Shown here in pieces: positions 35,304-44,345 of a DNA stretch of 64,000 bases. The DNA is from Campylobacter lari (GTDB lineage Bacteria > Campylobacterota > Campylobacteria > Campylobacterales > Campylobacteraceae). Every line of letters starts with the position of its first letter. Position 1 is the stretch's first letter. A program made the position numbers and the translations under genes. The DNA is taken from the NCBI RefSeq assembly GCF_001017575.1, contig NZ_CP011372.1, forward strand, positions 868,001 to 932,000, in the 5' to 3' direction. A model generated the notes under the pieces. That model searched no databases. It was not told the DNA's origin and saw nothing but the letters and a program-made list of their open reading frames with translations.

Positions 35304-38300
35304 ATGCAAGGAAATTTCTTAAAGATTTTTGGCGTATTGCCATTTTTAGCAGTAGCTTTTATTAACGCTTTTGTGGATTTAGGACACAAGATCATCATAC
35401 AAAATACCATTTATAAATTTTATGAAGATAGCACTCAACTTTTTCTGACTGCTATTGTTAATGCTTTGATGCTTTTACCTTTTATCCTTATGCTTTCACC
35501 TTCTGGATTTTTAGCAGATAAATTTCCTAAAAATAAAATCATGAAAATATCTGCATTATTTTCAGTAATATTAACTTGTATTATTTGTTTGTGTTATTAT
35601 CTTGGAGCATTTTGGCTTGCTTTTGTAATGACTTTTATCATGGGAGTACAATCTGCCTTATACTCTCCTGCAAAATATGGTTTTATAAAAGAATTAGTAG
35701 GAAAAGAGCTTTTAGCTATGGGAAATGGAGCTGTAAACGCAGTAAGTATTGTGGCTATTTTAGCGGGTATGGCAGTATTTTCTCTAAGCTTTGAAATGCT
35801 TTTTAATCCAAATTTTAACACTCCTTCAGATATTTTAATACAAATTGCACCTTTGGGTTTTGTATTAATAGCTTTTGCTTTATTAGAACTTTTTTTAGCT
35901 TATAAACTTCCTTGTTTAAAAGAAGAAGATAAAAGTTTAAGTTTTGATAAAAAACAATATTTCCAAGGAAAGCTTTTAGCCTCTAATTTAAAAACAATAT
36001 TTTCTCATAAAATCATTTGGCTTTGCATTGTAGGAATTTCACTTTTTTGGGCCATATCACAACTTTACTTAGTAAGTTTTCCTGTATATGCAAAAAATGA
36101 TCTTTTCATAGAAAATACCTTTTATGTACAATGCTCTTTAGCTTTTTCTGGTATAGGAGTGATCATAGGATCGCTTATTAGTGGTAAATTCTCTAAAAAT
36201 TACATTGAATTAGGTCTTATACCACTAGGTGCTTTAGGGATTTTTCTAATGAGTATTTTAATGCCATTTTTAGAAAACTTACTAAGCTATAGTGTGGTGT
36301 TTTTTATTTTTGGTTTAAGCGGGGCATTTTTTATCATACCTTTAAATTCTCTCATACAATTTCATTCAAAAGAAAATGAACTAGGAAAAGTCTTAGCAGG
36401 AAATAATTTCATACAAAATATTTTTATGTTAGGCTTTTTGGCACTAGCTACTTTTGCTGCATATGCTGAATTTGAAGTGATAAATTTATTTTATTTTATC
36501 ATCGCTGTAGCATTTTTTGGAAGCATTTATGTACTAAGTAAACTACCTTTTTCTTTAGTGCGTTTATTAATGAGTATAGCGTTTTTTCAACGCTATCGTT
36601 TATTAGTAGAAGGTTTTGAGAATATTCCTGAAAAAGGTGGAGCGTTATTACTTGGTAATCATATATCTTTTATAGATTGGGCTATTGTGCAAATGGCTAT
36701 ACCAAGAAAAATTTATTTTGTTATGGAAAAAAGCATTTATTCTAAGTGGTATATTAAAATTTTTCTTGATAAATTTGGAGTTATTCCTGTTTCAAGTGCT
36801 TCTAGCAAATCAAGCTTAGAGCTTATTGCTATGCATATTAAAAACGGAAATTTAGTTTGCCTTTTCCCAGAAGGAGTACTTTCACGCCATGGGCAGCTTA
36901 ATGAATTTAAAGGTGGATTTGAGCTAGTTTGCTCAAAATTAGAAGAACAAGATGGAGTGATTTTGCCTTTTTATATTAGAGGACTTTGGGGAAGTGCTTT
37001 TTCAAGAAGTGATGAAGAATTTTCAGCAAGAAACCGCAAAATAAGCAAAAGAAAAATCGCCATTGCTTTTGGAAAAAGCTTGCCAATACACACTAAAAAA
37101 GAAGTGGTTAAAACAAAAGTTTTTGAACTTTCTTTTATTGCTTGGAAATCTCAATGTGAAAGTATGCATACTATAGCTAGAGCTTGGATAGATAGCGCTA
37201 AAAGAAATTTAAGTCAAATAGCTATTGTTGATCCTTTAATAGGTGGTATTACCTATAGAAAAATGCTTGCTTTAAGTTTAGTTTTTAGCTCTTTCATAAA
37301 AAATAGATCATATGAGCTAAATATACAACCTACCCAAGGAAGCTATGCTCCAAAAGAAGAATGCGTTGGAATTTTACTCCCAGCTTCTATGGCTAGCTCT
37401 CTTTGTAATCTAGCTGTATTGCTTGCAAATAAAATCGTAGTAAATTTAAACTTCACAGCAGGTGCAAAAGCGATTAATCAAGCCATTCAAAGTTCTCAAA
37501 TTCAACAAATTTATACTTCTAGAAAATTTATGGAAAAATTAGAAAATAAAGGTATAAAACTAGAATTTGAAGAGCATGTTAGAATCATTTTTATGGAAGA
37601 TATTATTACAAGCTTTAAAAAACAAAAACTCAAAATCTTTTCTATGCTTGCTTTAGTAAGTATTTTACCTACTTGTTTAATAAAAGCATTATTTGCACCT
37701 AACAAACAAAACCTTGCCATAGCTGCTATATTATTTAGTAGTGGTAGCGAGGGAACACCTAAAGGAGTAATGCTAAATAATCGCAATATTTTAAGCAATA
37801 TAGCTCAAATTTCAGATGTATTATGTGCAAAAAATGAAGATGTTGTCTTATCTTCTTTACCGCCTTTTCATGCTTTTGGATTAACTGTAACTACTTTTAT
37901 GCCTTTATTAGAAGGGATTAAAAGCATAACACATGCTGATCCAACTGATGCGCTAGGTGTAGCAAAAGCTATAGTAAAAAATAATGTTAGCATTATGTGT
38001 GCTACTTCAACTTTTCTAGGTATTTATGCAAGAAATAAAAAACTTGATGCGATTATGTTTGAAAGCTTAAGGATTATCGTCTCAGGTGCTGAAAAACTCA
38101 AAAGTGAAGTAAGAAGCGCCTTTGAAATGAAATTTAAAAAACCTATTTTTGAAGGTTATGGAGCTACTGAAACCACTCCGGTTGCAAGTGTGAATTTACC
38201 AAATAAATTTGATCCTGATTATTGGATTTTACATCGTGCAAATAAAGAAGGTAGCGTAGGTATGCCTTTACCAGGAAGTGCTATACGCATAGTAGATCCA

Positions 38301-38816
38301 TCTACTTATGAAAGTTTAAATCATGGAGAAGATGGATTAATACTCATTGGTGGTCATCAGGTTATGGTAGGTTATTTAAACAATAAAGAAAAAACCGATG
38401 AAGTTATCAAAGAAATCGATGGTATACGTTGGTATAATACCGGCGATAAAGGTCATGTAGATGAGGATGGCTTTTTATATATAGTAGATCGTTATTCTCG
38501 TTTTGCAAAAATTGGTGGAGAAATGATATCTTTAGGAGCTTTAGAAGAAGAAATTGCTAAATTTATCAATACAGATATAGTAAAATTTTGCGCAGTTGCG
38601 CTAGATGATGATAAAAAAGGTGAAATGGTATGCTTATTAGTAGAATGTCAAGAGCAAGACTTTGATGGAATTTGCGAAGCGATTAAAAACTCTACTATGC
38701 CTGCTATTTTTAAACCAAGTAAATATTTTAAAGTAGAACAAATTCCACTTTTAGGCTCTGGTAAAGTAGATTTAAAAGGCGCTAAAGATTTAGCTAAAAT
38801 CTTACAAGAAAATTAA
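35304..38816 (+). CDS. aas: Three-domain fusion: MFS (LplT-like) transporter, PlsC acyltransferase, acyl-ACP/CoA ligase (Aas-like)
   Basis: 1170 residues in three parts. Residues about 1-410 are a 12-span major facilitator domain. About 425-620 is a PlsC/LPLAT domain with GNHISFIDWAIV (HX4D) and FPEGVLSRHGQLNEFKGGF. About 640-1170 is an AMP-forming ligase with LFSSGSEGTPKGVMLNN and GYGATETTPVASVNLP. In enterobacteria LplT flips lysophospholipids in and Aas re-acylates them from a fatty acid and ATP; here one chain carries all activities. The GGAG site is masked in an inverted repeat. A hairpin follows the stop. Confidence 0.92.
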   Translation: MQGNFLKIFGVLPFLAVAFINAFVDLGHKIIIQNTIYKFYEDSTQLFLTAIVNALMLLPFILMLSPSGFLADKFPKNKIMKISALFSVILTCIICLCYYLGAFWLAFVMTFIMGVQSALYSPAKYGFIKELVGKELLAMGNGAVNAVSIVAILAGMAVFSLSFEMLFNPNFNTPSDILIQIAPLGFVLIAFALLELFLAYKLPCLKEEDKSLSFDKKQYFQGKLLASNLKTIFSHKIIWLCIVGISLFWAISQLYLVSFPVYAKNDLFIENTFYVQCSLAFSGIGVIIGSLISGKFSKNYIELGLIPLGALGIFLMSILMPFLENLLSYSVVFFIFGLSGAFFIIPLNSLIQFHSKENELGKVLAGNNFIQNIFMLGFLALATFAAYAEFEVINLFYFIIAVAFFGSIYVLSKLPFSLVRLLMSIAFFQRYRLLVEGFENIPEKGGALLLGNHISFIDWAIVQMAIPRKIYFVMEKSIYSKWYIKIFLDKFGVIPVSSASSKSSLELIAMHIKNGNLVCLFPEGVLSRHGQLNEFKGGFELVCSKLEEQDGVILPFYIRGLWGSAFSRSDEEFSARNRKISKRKIAIAFGKSLPIHTKKEVVKTKVFELSFIAWKSQCESMHTIARAWIDSAKRNLSQIAIVDPLIGGITYRKMLALSLVFSSFIKNRSYELNIQPTQGSYAPKEECVGILLPASMASSLCNLAVLLANKIVVNLNFTAGAKAINQAIQSSQIQQIYTSRKFMEKLENKGIKLEFEEHVRIIFMEDIITSFKKQKLKIFSMLALVSILPTCLIKALFAPNKQNLAIAAILFSSGSEGTPKGVMLNNRNILSNIAQISDVLCAKNEDVVLSSLPPFHAFGLTVTTFMPLLEGIKSITHADPTDALGVAKAIVKNNVSIMCATSTFLGIYARNKKLDAIMFESLRIIVSGAEKLKSEVRSAFEMKFKKPIFEGYGATETTPVASVNLPNKFDPDYWILHRANKEGSVGMPLPGSAIRIVDPSTYESLNHGEDGLILIGGHQVMVGYLNNKEKTDEVIKEIDGIRWYNTGDKGHVDEDGFLYIVDRYSRFAKIGGEMISLGALEEEIAKFINTDIVKFCAVALDDDKKGEMVCLLVECQEQDFDGICEAIKNSTMPAIFKPSKYFKVEQIPLLGSGKVDLKGAKDLAKILQEN

Positions 38817-38842
38817 TTCCCAAAGTAATTTTACTTTGGGAA
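38817..38842. terminator. Bidirectional terminator between the Aas-like and CocE genes
   Basis: TTCCCAAAGTA (38817-38827) pairs perfectly with TACTTTGGGAA (38832-38842) over loop ATTT, beginning directly after the Aas-like stop. ATTTTAC follows on + and the CocE stop is four bases away, so it serves both convergent genes. Confidence 0.8.
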
Positions 38843-38845
38843 ATT

Positions 38846-40855
38846 TTACAAACTATTTCTTTTAGTTTTATAATTATATTTTTTATCAAAAACAAGCTTG
38901 TCGTTTTCTTTGACTGCTATTTTTCCTTTAATATAAAAATACTCCAAATCACTAGTTTGTGTTAAGATTATATCAGCCTCCATCATACAACCCTCGCGTC
39001 CTATTTGCATTGTTTGAGTAATAGTATACTCTGCGCTTAATGGGTTTTCATTTTGAAGTTTTAATTCTCTTTTTAAATTGTGCTTTACTAAAACATCAAC
39101 CTCATCAAATCTATAAACACCTTCTCCAAAAACTCCACCAACACCATCTGTAATACAAGTCCAAGTATCATTTAAAATATCATAAGAAATGCTTCTATCT
39201 ACCCTACCTTCTTCTAAAAGTGTTATTGGAGTTAAAGGAGCACTTTGTGGTTGCATATTGATTTTATCGCTATCTTGACCACTAAAACATGGTAAATTAA
39301 ATTCACACTCATTTAGATCTAAAGTTAATGTTGAAATTTTTGGCATAGGCCAAAACATAGGCCAAAAAGAATTAGCTAATGATAATCTTATCTTAGAACC
39401 CTTAGCAAATCTATATCCACAAGCATCAAGTTTGATTTGCTTTTGGATAAATTCATCTTTTTTTAAAGGTACAAATTGCTCTTTATCATCACTTAATGCA
39501 AGATTGATCACTCCATAACTTACTCTTTTTACAAAACCATCAGCTCTAACTTCACTAAGCTGAGCAAAGAGCATAGCTTTTTCTTGATCACTTGCAATTT
39601 TTACATTTAAAACTGGAAAACCCAAAATATCTAAATCTTGTTCTAAAAAATCACTTTCAAAAACAACCGCCATCCCATCATCTAGCCTTTGGTCGCTAGG
39701 ACTTTCTCCTAAAACACCAGCTCCCATCCACTCTCCTGATAAAAGCCCATGATTTAATGGAGTGTTAATTTTGATAAATTCACTTGATTTTTTGCATGTT
39801 AGTTTATACGGATTTAAATAGTATTTTTTATAGTTAATATCATTTTTAAAATCATTTAAAGCAACAAAACGACCTTCTACTTTCTCTGTTTTTGAATTTG
39901 GCTTAGAACTATTTTCAATATATGCTTGTATCATAGGAGCTTCAAGCACATCATTTTCTTCATTTTTAAGCCATTTGTCCCACCATTTAAGTGCTTCTTG
40001 TAAAAAGCCCATTGCAGGTAAAGGAGATCCATCATGAGGATAAACATGAGCCCAAGGACCAACAATAGCTTTTTTTGGAACTTTCAAAGCATTCATTAGA
40101 GTAAAAACAGGATTAGTATAAGAATCAGCCCACCCATCTAATGCAAAAACAGGAACTTGTATATCATCATAATTTTCTCCAACAGATCCATGCTTCCAAT
40201 AATCATCTTTTAAAGTATGCTCAAGCCATAATATGGGCCATAAAGGCATATTCTCAAGCCTATTGAGCCATTTATTTCTACCATTTGGATCAATTTTTGG
40301 ATCAACAAAACGTGATTGATATGCAAGCATGATATTACCCCACCAAAAATTATCATTAAGCAAACATCCACCTTTATAATGAATATCTTCATTAAATCTA
40401 TCATCAGTAAAACCTACTACTATAATAGCTTTTAAATTTTTAGGTTTTCTTGCTGCAACTTGTAAAGAATTAAATCCACCCCAAGATTTACCCATCATAC
40501 CAATATTCCCATCACACCATTCTTGCTTTGCTATCCACTCAATAACTTCTAATGCATCATCTTGTTCTTGCTTTAAATATTCATCTTCTAATAAACCATC
40601 AGATTCCCCACTTCCTCTAATATCAACTCTAACAACCGCATAGCCATTACCGCTAAAATATCCATGCATAGGCTCATCTCTACCTCTTGTTCCATCATTT
40701 TTTCTATAAGGAATGTATTCTAATATAGCAGGAACTTTTTCTTTTACCTGAGGAAGCCAAATTCGTGATGAAAGCTTGGTGCCATCTTTTAAAACTATCC
40801 ATTCATTTTCTATCACTTTAACCTTGTTTTTAAAATCAAGAATAATTTCTTTCAT
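38846..40855 (-). CDS. CocE/NonD family hydrolase (X-Pro dipeptidyl-peptidase S15 fold)
   Basis: 669 residues. The alpha/beta-hydrolase N domain has YIPYRKNDGTRGRDEP and the nucleophile serine in GMMGKSWGGFNSLQVAA; DGWADSY and VGPWAHVYPHDGS fit the acid and histidine regions. A C-terminal jelly-roll domain (X-Pro DAP C) follows. The family includes cocaine esterase, cephalosporin acylases and X-Pro peptidases, so it cleaves an ester or amide. No signal peptide: cytoplasmic. The ATG overlaps the upstream MFS stop (ATGA); the two likely take up and split one substrate. Confidence 0.88.
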   Translation of the reverse strand: MKEIILDFKNKVKVIENEWIVLKDGTKLSSRIWLPQVKEKVPAILEYIPYRKNDGTRGRDEPMHGYFSGNGYAVVRVDIRGSGESDGLLEDEYLKQEQDDALEVIEWIAKQEWCDGNIGMMGKSWGGFNSLQVAARKPKNLKAIIVVGFTDDRFNEDIHYKGGCLLNDNFWWGNIMLAYQSRFVDPKIDPNGRNKWLNRLENMPLWPILWLEHTLKDDYWKHGSVGENYDDIQVPVFALDGWADSYTNPVFTLMNALKVPKKAIVGPWAHVYPHDGSPLPAMGFLQEALKWWDKWLKNEENDVLEAPMIQAYIENSSKPNSKTEKVEGRFVALNDFKNDINYKKYYLNPYKLTCKKSSEFIKINTPLNHGLLSGEWMGAGVLGESPSDQRLDDGMAVVFESDFLEQDLDILGFPVLNVKIASDQEKAMLFAQLSEVRADGFVKRVSYGVINLALSDDKEQFVPLKKDEFIQKQIKLDACGYRFAKGSKIRLSLANSFWPMFWPMPKISTLTLDLNECEFNLPCFSGQDSDKINMQPQSAPLTPITLLEEGRVDRSISYDILNDTWTCITDGVGGVFGEGVYRFDEVDVLVKHNLKRELKLQNENPLSAEYTITQTMQIGREGCMMEADIILTQTSDLEYFYIKGKIAVKENDKLVFDKKYNYKTKRNSL

Positions 40856-42102
40856 TTCATCTCCTTTTTATTGTATTTTTTAATCCAAATCAAACAAAAC
40901 ATTACACCCAAAATAGCCATAGCTACCATAATAGTAAAATATATATGAAAACCTTTTACACCTGGATATCTATCTAATAAATCTCCAGCAAGCAAAGGTG
41001 CAAAAACCTCAGGTAAATATCCAAAAGTAGATACAATACCTATGGCCATACCTGCTAAATGAATAGGAATTTTTCCCTCACTAAGTAAAGAATAATAAAT
41101 TCCAAAATTAGAATACATAGCTACATAAATTACCACACAAGCAGAAGTTAAAACACTCATTTGCAAAAATCCATTTAATTTTGAACTAAGCATTAAAAAA
41201 ATAACACCAATTCCCATTAAAATAAAGCCTATCATCATTATTTTAGCCTTTCCATATCCATCTGCTATAAACCCACCTACCACAGAAGAAACAGGACGAA
41301 TGTATTGAGCTAATACTGTTAAAATAGCTGCAAAAACAGCAGAAGCTCCTATCACATTACTTGCATAAGGAGTAAAATAATAAAAGCTCATATTAAAAAA
41401 ATAGGTACAAAAAGTAATAGCAACCACAAGCCAAAGAGCAGAATTTTTTAAAAGAAAAACTAAATCTTTGATTTTAATCTTCTCACTTTGTTCATTAACC
41501 TCATCTTTTAAAAGAAAAAATAATAAAACAGCACTTGCAATAGGAGCTATAGAATAAAAAATAATAACCATTTCTATACCTTGTGCGGCTAAAGCTTTTG
41601 TTTGAAAATATCCAAAAATACTTGTAGCTATAGCCAAATGCGCAGCACCAACAACACCTCTACCACCTTCAAAAATTCCATAAGCTTTTGCTTGCTCTTT
41701 AGAATTTGCCAAGCTTCTTACTATTTTCATCAAAGAAGGCCAAAAAGTTAATAATGAAGTAATCCCCCAAATTCCATAAATAATCAAAAGTGCATTTAAA
41801 GAAGTAAAATATAAGTGCAACAAACCACCAAGCCCTGTAGCAATTAAAGAAAAAATCAATAATTTTTTTGGCGCAAAACGATCTGCTAAATACCCTCCTA
41901 AGGCATAAGAAAACAAACCAAGCAATCCATAAGCACTACCCAAAAGCCCCATTTCAAAATTATTTAAATGATAAAGACTCATATAATCATCATAATAATA
42001 TTTTCTAAAATAAGGCAAACCGTAAATAATAGATCCACAAAAAGATAACAGTAAAAGTGTAAAAAAGTTATTTTTTAAACTTTGCTTTTCATTTTGATAC
42101 AT
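40852..42102 (-). CDS. Major facilitator superfamily transporter
   Basis: 416 residues from the ATG at 42102; a strong AAGGAGG lies seven bases upstream. About 12 membrane spans, with the MFS loop 2-3 motif GGYLADRFAPKKLL and a repeat in the second half GGFIADGYGKAKIM. The form resembles the glycerol-3-phosphate/hexuronate transporter (OPA/ACS) branches. Translationally coupled to the CocE hydrolase, so its substrate is probably an ester- or amide-containing compound; this is inference. Confidence 0.87.
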   Translation of the reverse strand: MYQNEKQSLKNNFFTLLLLSFCGSIIYGLPYFRKYYYDDYMSLYHLNNFEMGLLGSAYGLLGLFSYALGGYLADRFAPKKLLIFSLIATGLGGLLHLYFTSLNALLIIYGIWGITSLLTFWPSLMKIVRSLANSKEQAKAYGIFEGGRGVVGAAHLAIATSIFGYFQTKALAAQGIEMVIIFYSIAPIASAVLLFFLLKDEVNEQSEKIKIKDLVFLLKNSALWLVVAITFCTYFFNMSFYYFTPYASNVIGASAVFAAILTVLAQYIRPVSSVVGGFIADGYGKAKIMMIGFILMGIGVIFLMLSSKLNGFLQMSVLTSACVVIYVAMYSNFGIYYSLLSEGKIPIHLAGMAIGIVSTFGYLPEVFAPLLAGDLLDRYPGVKGFHIYFTIMVAMAILGVMFCLIWIKKYNKKEMK

Positions 42103-42353
42103 CAATCAACCTCCTTTTTTATACTATATATGATTTTTTTATTTTTTTATTCAAAAATAAATATTTTTAGACAAAAAATAAAAATTGATATATTTTTTTA
42201 CACATTTAAGATATTTTTTATAAAAAATTATTAATCAAATAAAATATAATTGTGATAAAAATTCTATGAAATATAAAAATTATCCATAATTTTTATATTT
42301 CATTATCATTTTTTTGATACATTTACACATTAAAAATATTAAAAAGGGAAATA
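42103..42353. promoter_or_regulatory. AT-rich divergent region with a perfect 18-bp inverted repeat
   Basis: This 250-base gap between the MFS gene (-) and the FAD reductase (+) holds a TATAAT at 42245-42250. Sixteen bases later comes a perfect inverted repeat: arms 42266-42283 (ATGAAATATAAAAATTAT) and 42286-42303, separated by CC. Right behind it lies TATCA-N6-TGATA (42304-42319, with a run of T between). It could be an operator, or a leader hairpin with attenuator-like T run. Upstream, several TATATT-like boxes could serve the leftward MFS operon. Confidence 0.5.
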
Positions 42354-43298
42354 ATGAAAATTTTTGATATGGTAGTTATTGGTGCTGGTCCTGCAGGTAT
42401 TGCAGCAGGAGTAGAAGCTAAAATAAAAAATAAAGAAGTTATTGTTTTAGAAAAAGCTGATGCGATTTGTCAAACCTTAGTAAAATTTTACAAAGAAGGT
42501 AAAAGAGTAGACAAAGCTTATAAAGGTTGTGATAGCACAAATCACGGACATATAAATTTTGAAGATGGAACTAGAGAAAGTACGATAGAAACTTTCCAAA
42601 ATGCCATTAAAGAGCACAATCTTGAAGTAAAGCTTTCTAGTGAAGTTGAAAGTGTTAAAAAAGATGGAGAAAATTTCATCGTTAGCACTGCAAATGAAAA
42701 TTATATTTGTAAAAATGCAGTTATTGCCATAGGTAGAATGGGTAAGCCAAATAAGCCAAGCTATACTTTACCTATAACTTTAACTAAAATCATCAATTTT
42801 AATGCAAATTCAGCAAGCCAAGGTGAAAAAATCTTAGTTGTAGGTGGTGGAAATTCAGCAGCAGAATACGCTATAGATTTAGCTAAAAATAACGATGTGA
42901 CGCTTTGCTATAGAAGAGAAACCTTCTCAAGATTAAACGATATTAATCTAGAAGATATTCAAAAAGCTTTTGAACAAGGTAGTGTAAAAGCAAAACTTGG
43001 CATAGATATAACTAATATTGAAGATGAAGGCGGTAAAGCTAAAGTAAATTTCACTAACGACACAAATGAAATTTATGATCGTATTATTTATGCTATTGGG
43101 GGTTCAACTCCACTTGATTTCTTACAAAAATGCTCTATAGAAGTTGATGAAAAAGGCGTGCCAAGCTTTGATGAAAATAAAGAAAGCAATGTAAAAGGAT
43201 TATTTGTAGCAGGCGATATAGCGAGTAAAAACGGAGCTTCTATTGTAGTAGGTTTAAATGATTCATTTAAAATCTGCGATCATCTTTATAAATGCTAA
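42354..43298 (+). CDS. FAD/NAD(P)-binding oxidoreductase, thioredoxin-reductase-like without CxxC
   Basis: 314 residues with two dinucleotide folds: MVVIGAGPAGIAAGVEA at the N terminus and ILVVGGGNSAAEYAIDLA near 160, and the FAD-contact GLFVAGDIASKNGASIVVGLNDSF at the C terminus. The fold resembles TrxB, but no redox CxxC is seen between the domains. It thus resembles YpdA-type or ferredoxin/flavodoxin-NADP reductases; partner unknown. AAAAAGGGAAA precedes the ATG. It starts a rightward chain of seven overlapping genes. Confidence 0.87.
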   Translation: MKIFDMVVIGAGPAGIAAGVEAKIKNKEVIVLEKADAICQTLVKFYKEGKRVDKAYKGCDSTNHGHINFEDGTRESTIETFQNAIKEHNLEVKLSSEVESVKKDGENFIVSTANENYICKNAVIAIGRMGKPNKPSYTLPITLTKIINFNANSASQGEKILVVGGGNSAAEYAIDLAKNNDVTLCYRRETFSRLNDINLEDIQKAFEQGSVKAKLGIDITNIEDEGGKAKVNFTNDTNEIYDRIIYAIGGSTPLDFLQKCSIEVDEKGVPSFDENKESNVKGLFVAGDIASKNGASIVVGLNDSFKICDHLYKC

Positions 43299-43984
43299 AA
43301 CTCTTTCAATATTCAAAAGGCTATCGCTATAATAACGATAGTCTTTTACTTTTTGACTTTTTATCTAAATATAATTTAAAAGGAAATATCCTTGATATAG
43401 GATGCGGATGTGGAATTTTAGGACTTTTGATAAAGCAAAAATTTCCAAATTCAAAAGTTTATCTACTAGATATCCAAGAGCAAAATATCAAACTAAGTTA
43501 TAAAAATGCCAAAGAAAATAAACTTGAAATTCAAGGCATTTGCGAAGATTTTTTAAACTATAAAATTGATATAAAATTTGATTTTTTGATCTCTAATCCT
43601 CCATTTTATAAAAAAAATACACAAAAAAGCCAAGATTTGCATTTATGTATATCAAGATATCAAGAATTTATGCCACTTGAGAAGATGCTTGCTAAAATAA
43701 ATACTTTAATCAAACCAAATGGTAGTTTTTTTATGTGTTATGAGGCAAGTTTTTTGGATGAAATTTGCGCTTATTTAAAACAATTTAAATTAAAACTAGT
43801 TTCACTTCAATGTGTTCATACTAATGCACAAACTAACGCAAGACTTGTTTTAATGCATATTAAAAAAAATAGCAAAAGTCCTTGCGCGATAATGCCTACA
43901 CTTTTTATGTATGAAAATGATGTTTTAAATCCAAAAATTAGTGAAATTTATGAAAATACAGGAACTGTAAGCTATGATGTGTGA
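43292..43984 (+). CDS. SAM-dependent methyltransferase, TrmN6/YfiC-like
   Basis: 230 residues. FQYSKGYRYNNDSLLLFDFL at the N terminus and ILDIGCGCGILGLLI (SAM motif I), and the N6-adenine methylase motif SNPPFYKK, are arranged as in TrmN6, which methylates A37 of tRNA1(Val). The exact substrate is inferred. It starts inside the reductase gene and overlaps the next gene by 11 bases. Confidence 0.85.
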   Translation: MLKLFQYSKGYRYNNDSLLLFDFLSKYNLKGNILDIGCGCGILGLLIKQKFPNSKVYLLDIQEQNIKLSYKNAKENKLEIQGICEDFLNYKIDIKFDFLISNPPFYKKNTQKSQDLHLCISRYQEFMPLEKMLAKINTLIKPNGSFFMCYEASFLDEICAYLKQFKLKLVSLQCVHTNAQTNARLVLMHIKKNSKSPCAIMPTLFMYENDVLNPKISEIYENTGTVSYDV

Positions 43985-44345
43985 AAAAGGTTTTGATTAT
44001 TCTTTTGATGAAAGTGCTTGTGAAAAATGCGGCGGGAAGTGTTGCACTGGAGAAAGTGGGTATATCTATGCTAGCAAAGAAGAACTAGAAGCTATTGCTA
44101 GTTTTTTAAATTTAAGCTTTGAAGTATTTAAAGAGCAATACCTCATCAAAGTTGGGTTTAAATATAGCTTTAAAGAAGCAAAGTATGAAAATGGCTATCG
44201 TTGTATTTTTTTTGATACAATGTATAAAAAATGTTTAATTTACAAGCATAGACCAAAACAATGTAGAACTTTTCCATTTTGGGAGTATTTTAAAACACAC
44301 AAAGAGGAGTTAAAAAAAGAATGTATAGGGGTTTGCTTTCACTAA
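43974..44345 (+). CDS. YkgJ-family cysteine-cluster protein
   Basis: 123 residues. The conserved cluster CEKCGGKCC (near residue 16) and the later C...C pairs in RCIFFDTMYKKCLIYKHRPKQCRTFPFW match the CxxCxxxCC zinc/iron-binding YkgJ family. Function of the family is unresolved. The gene overlaps both neighbours, being in the middle of the chain; two ATG codons occur in tandem at the start. Confidence 0.88.
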   Translation: MMCEKGFDYSFDESACEKCGGKCCTGESGYIYASKEELEAIASFLNLSFEVFKEQYLIKVGFKYSFKEAKYENGYRCIFFDTMYKKCLIYKHRPKQCRTFPFWEYFKTHKEELKKECIGVCFH

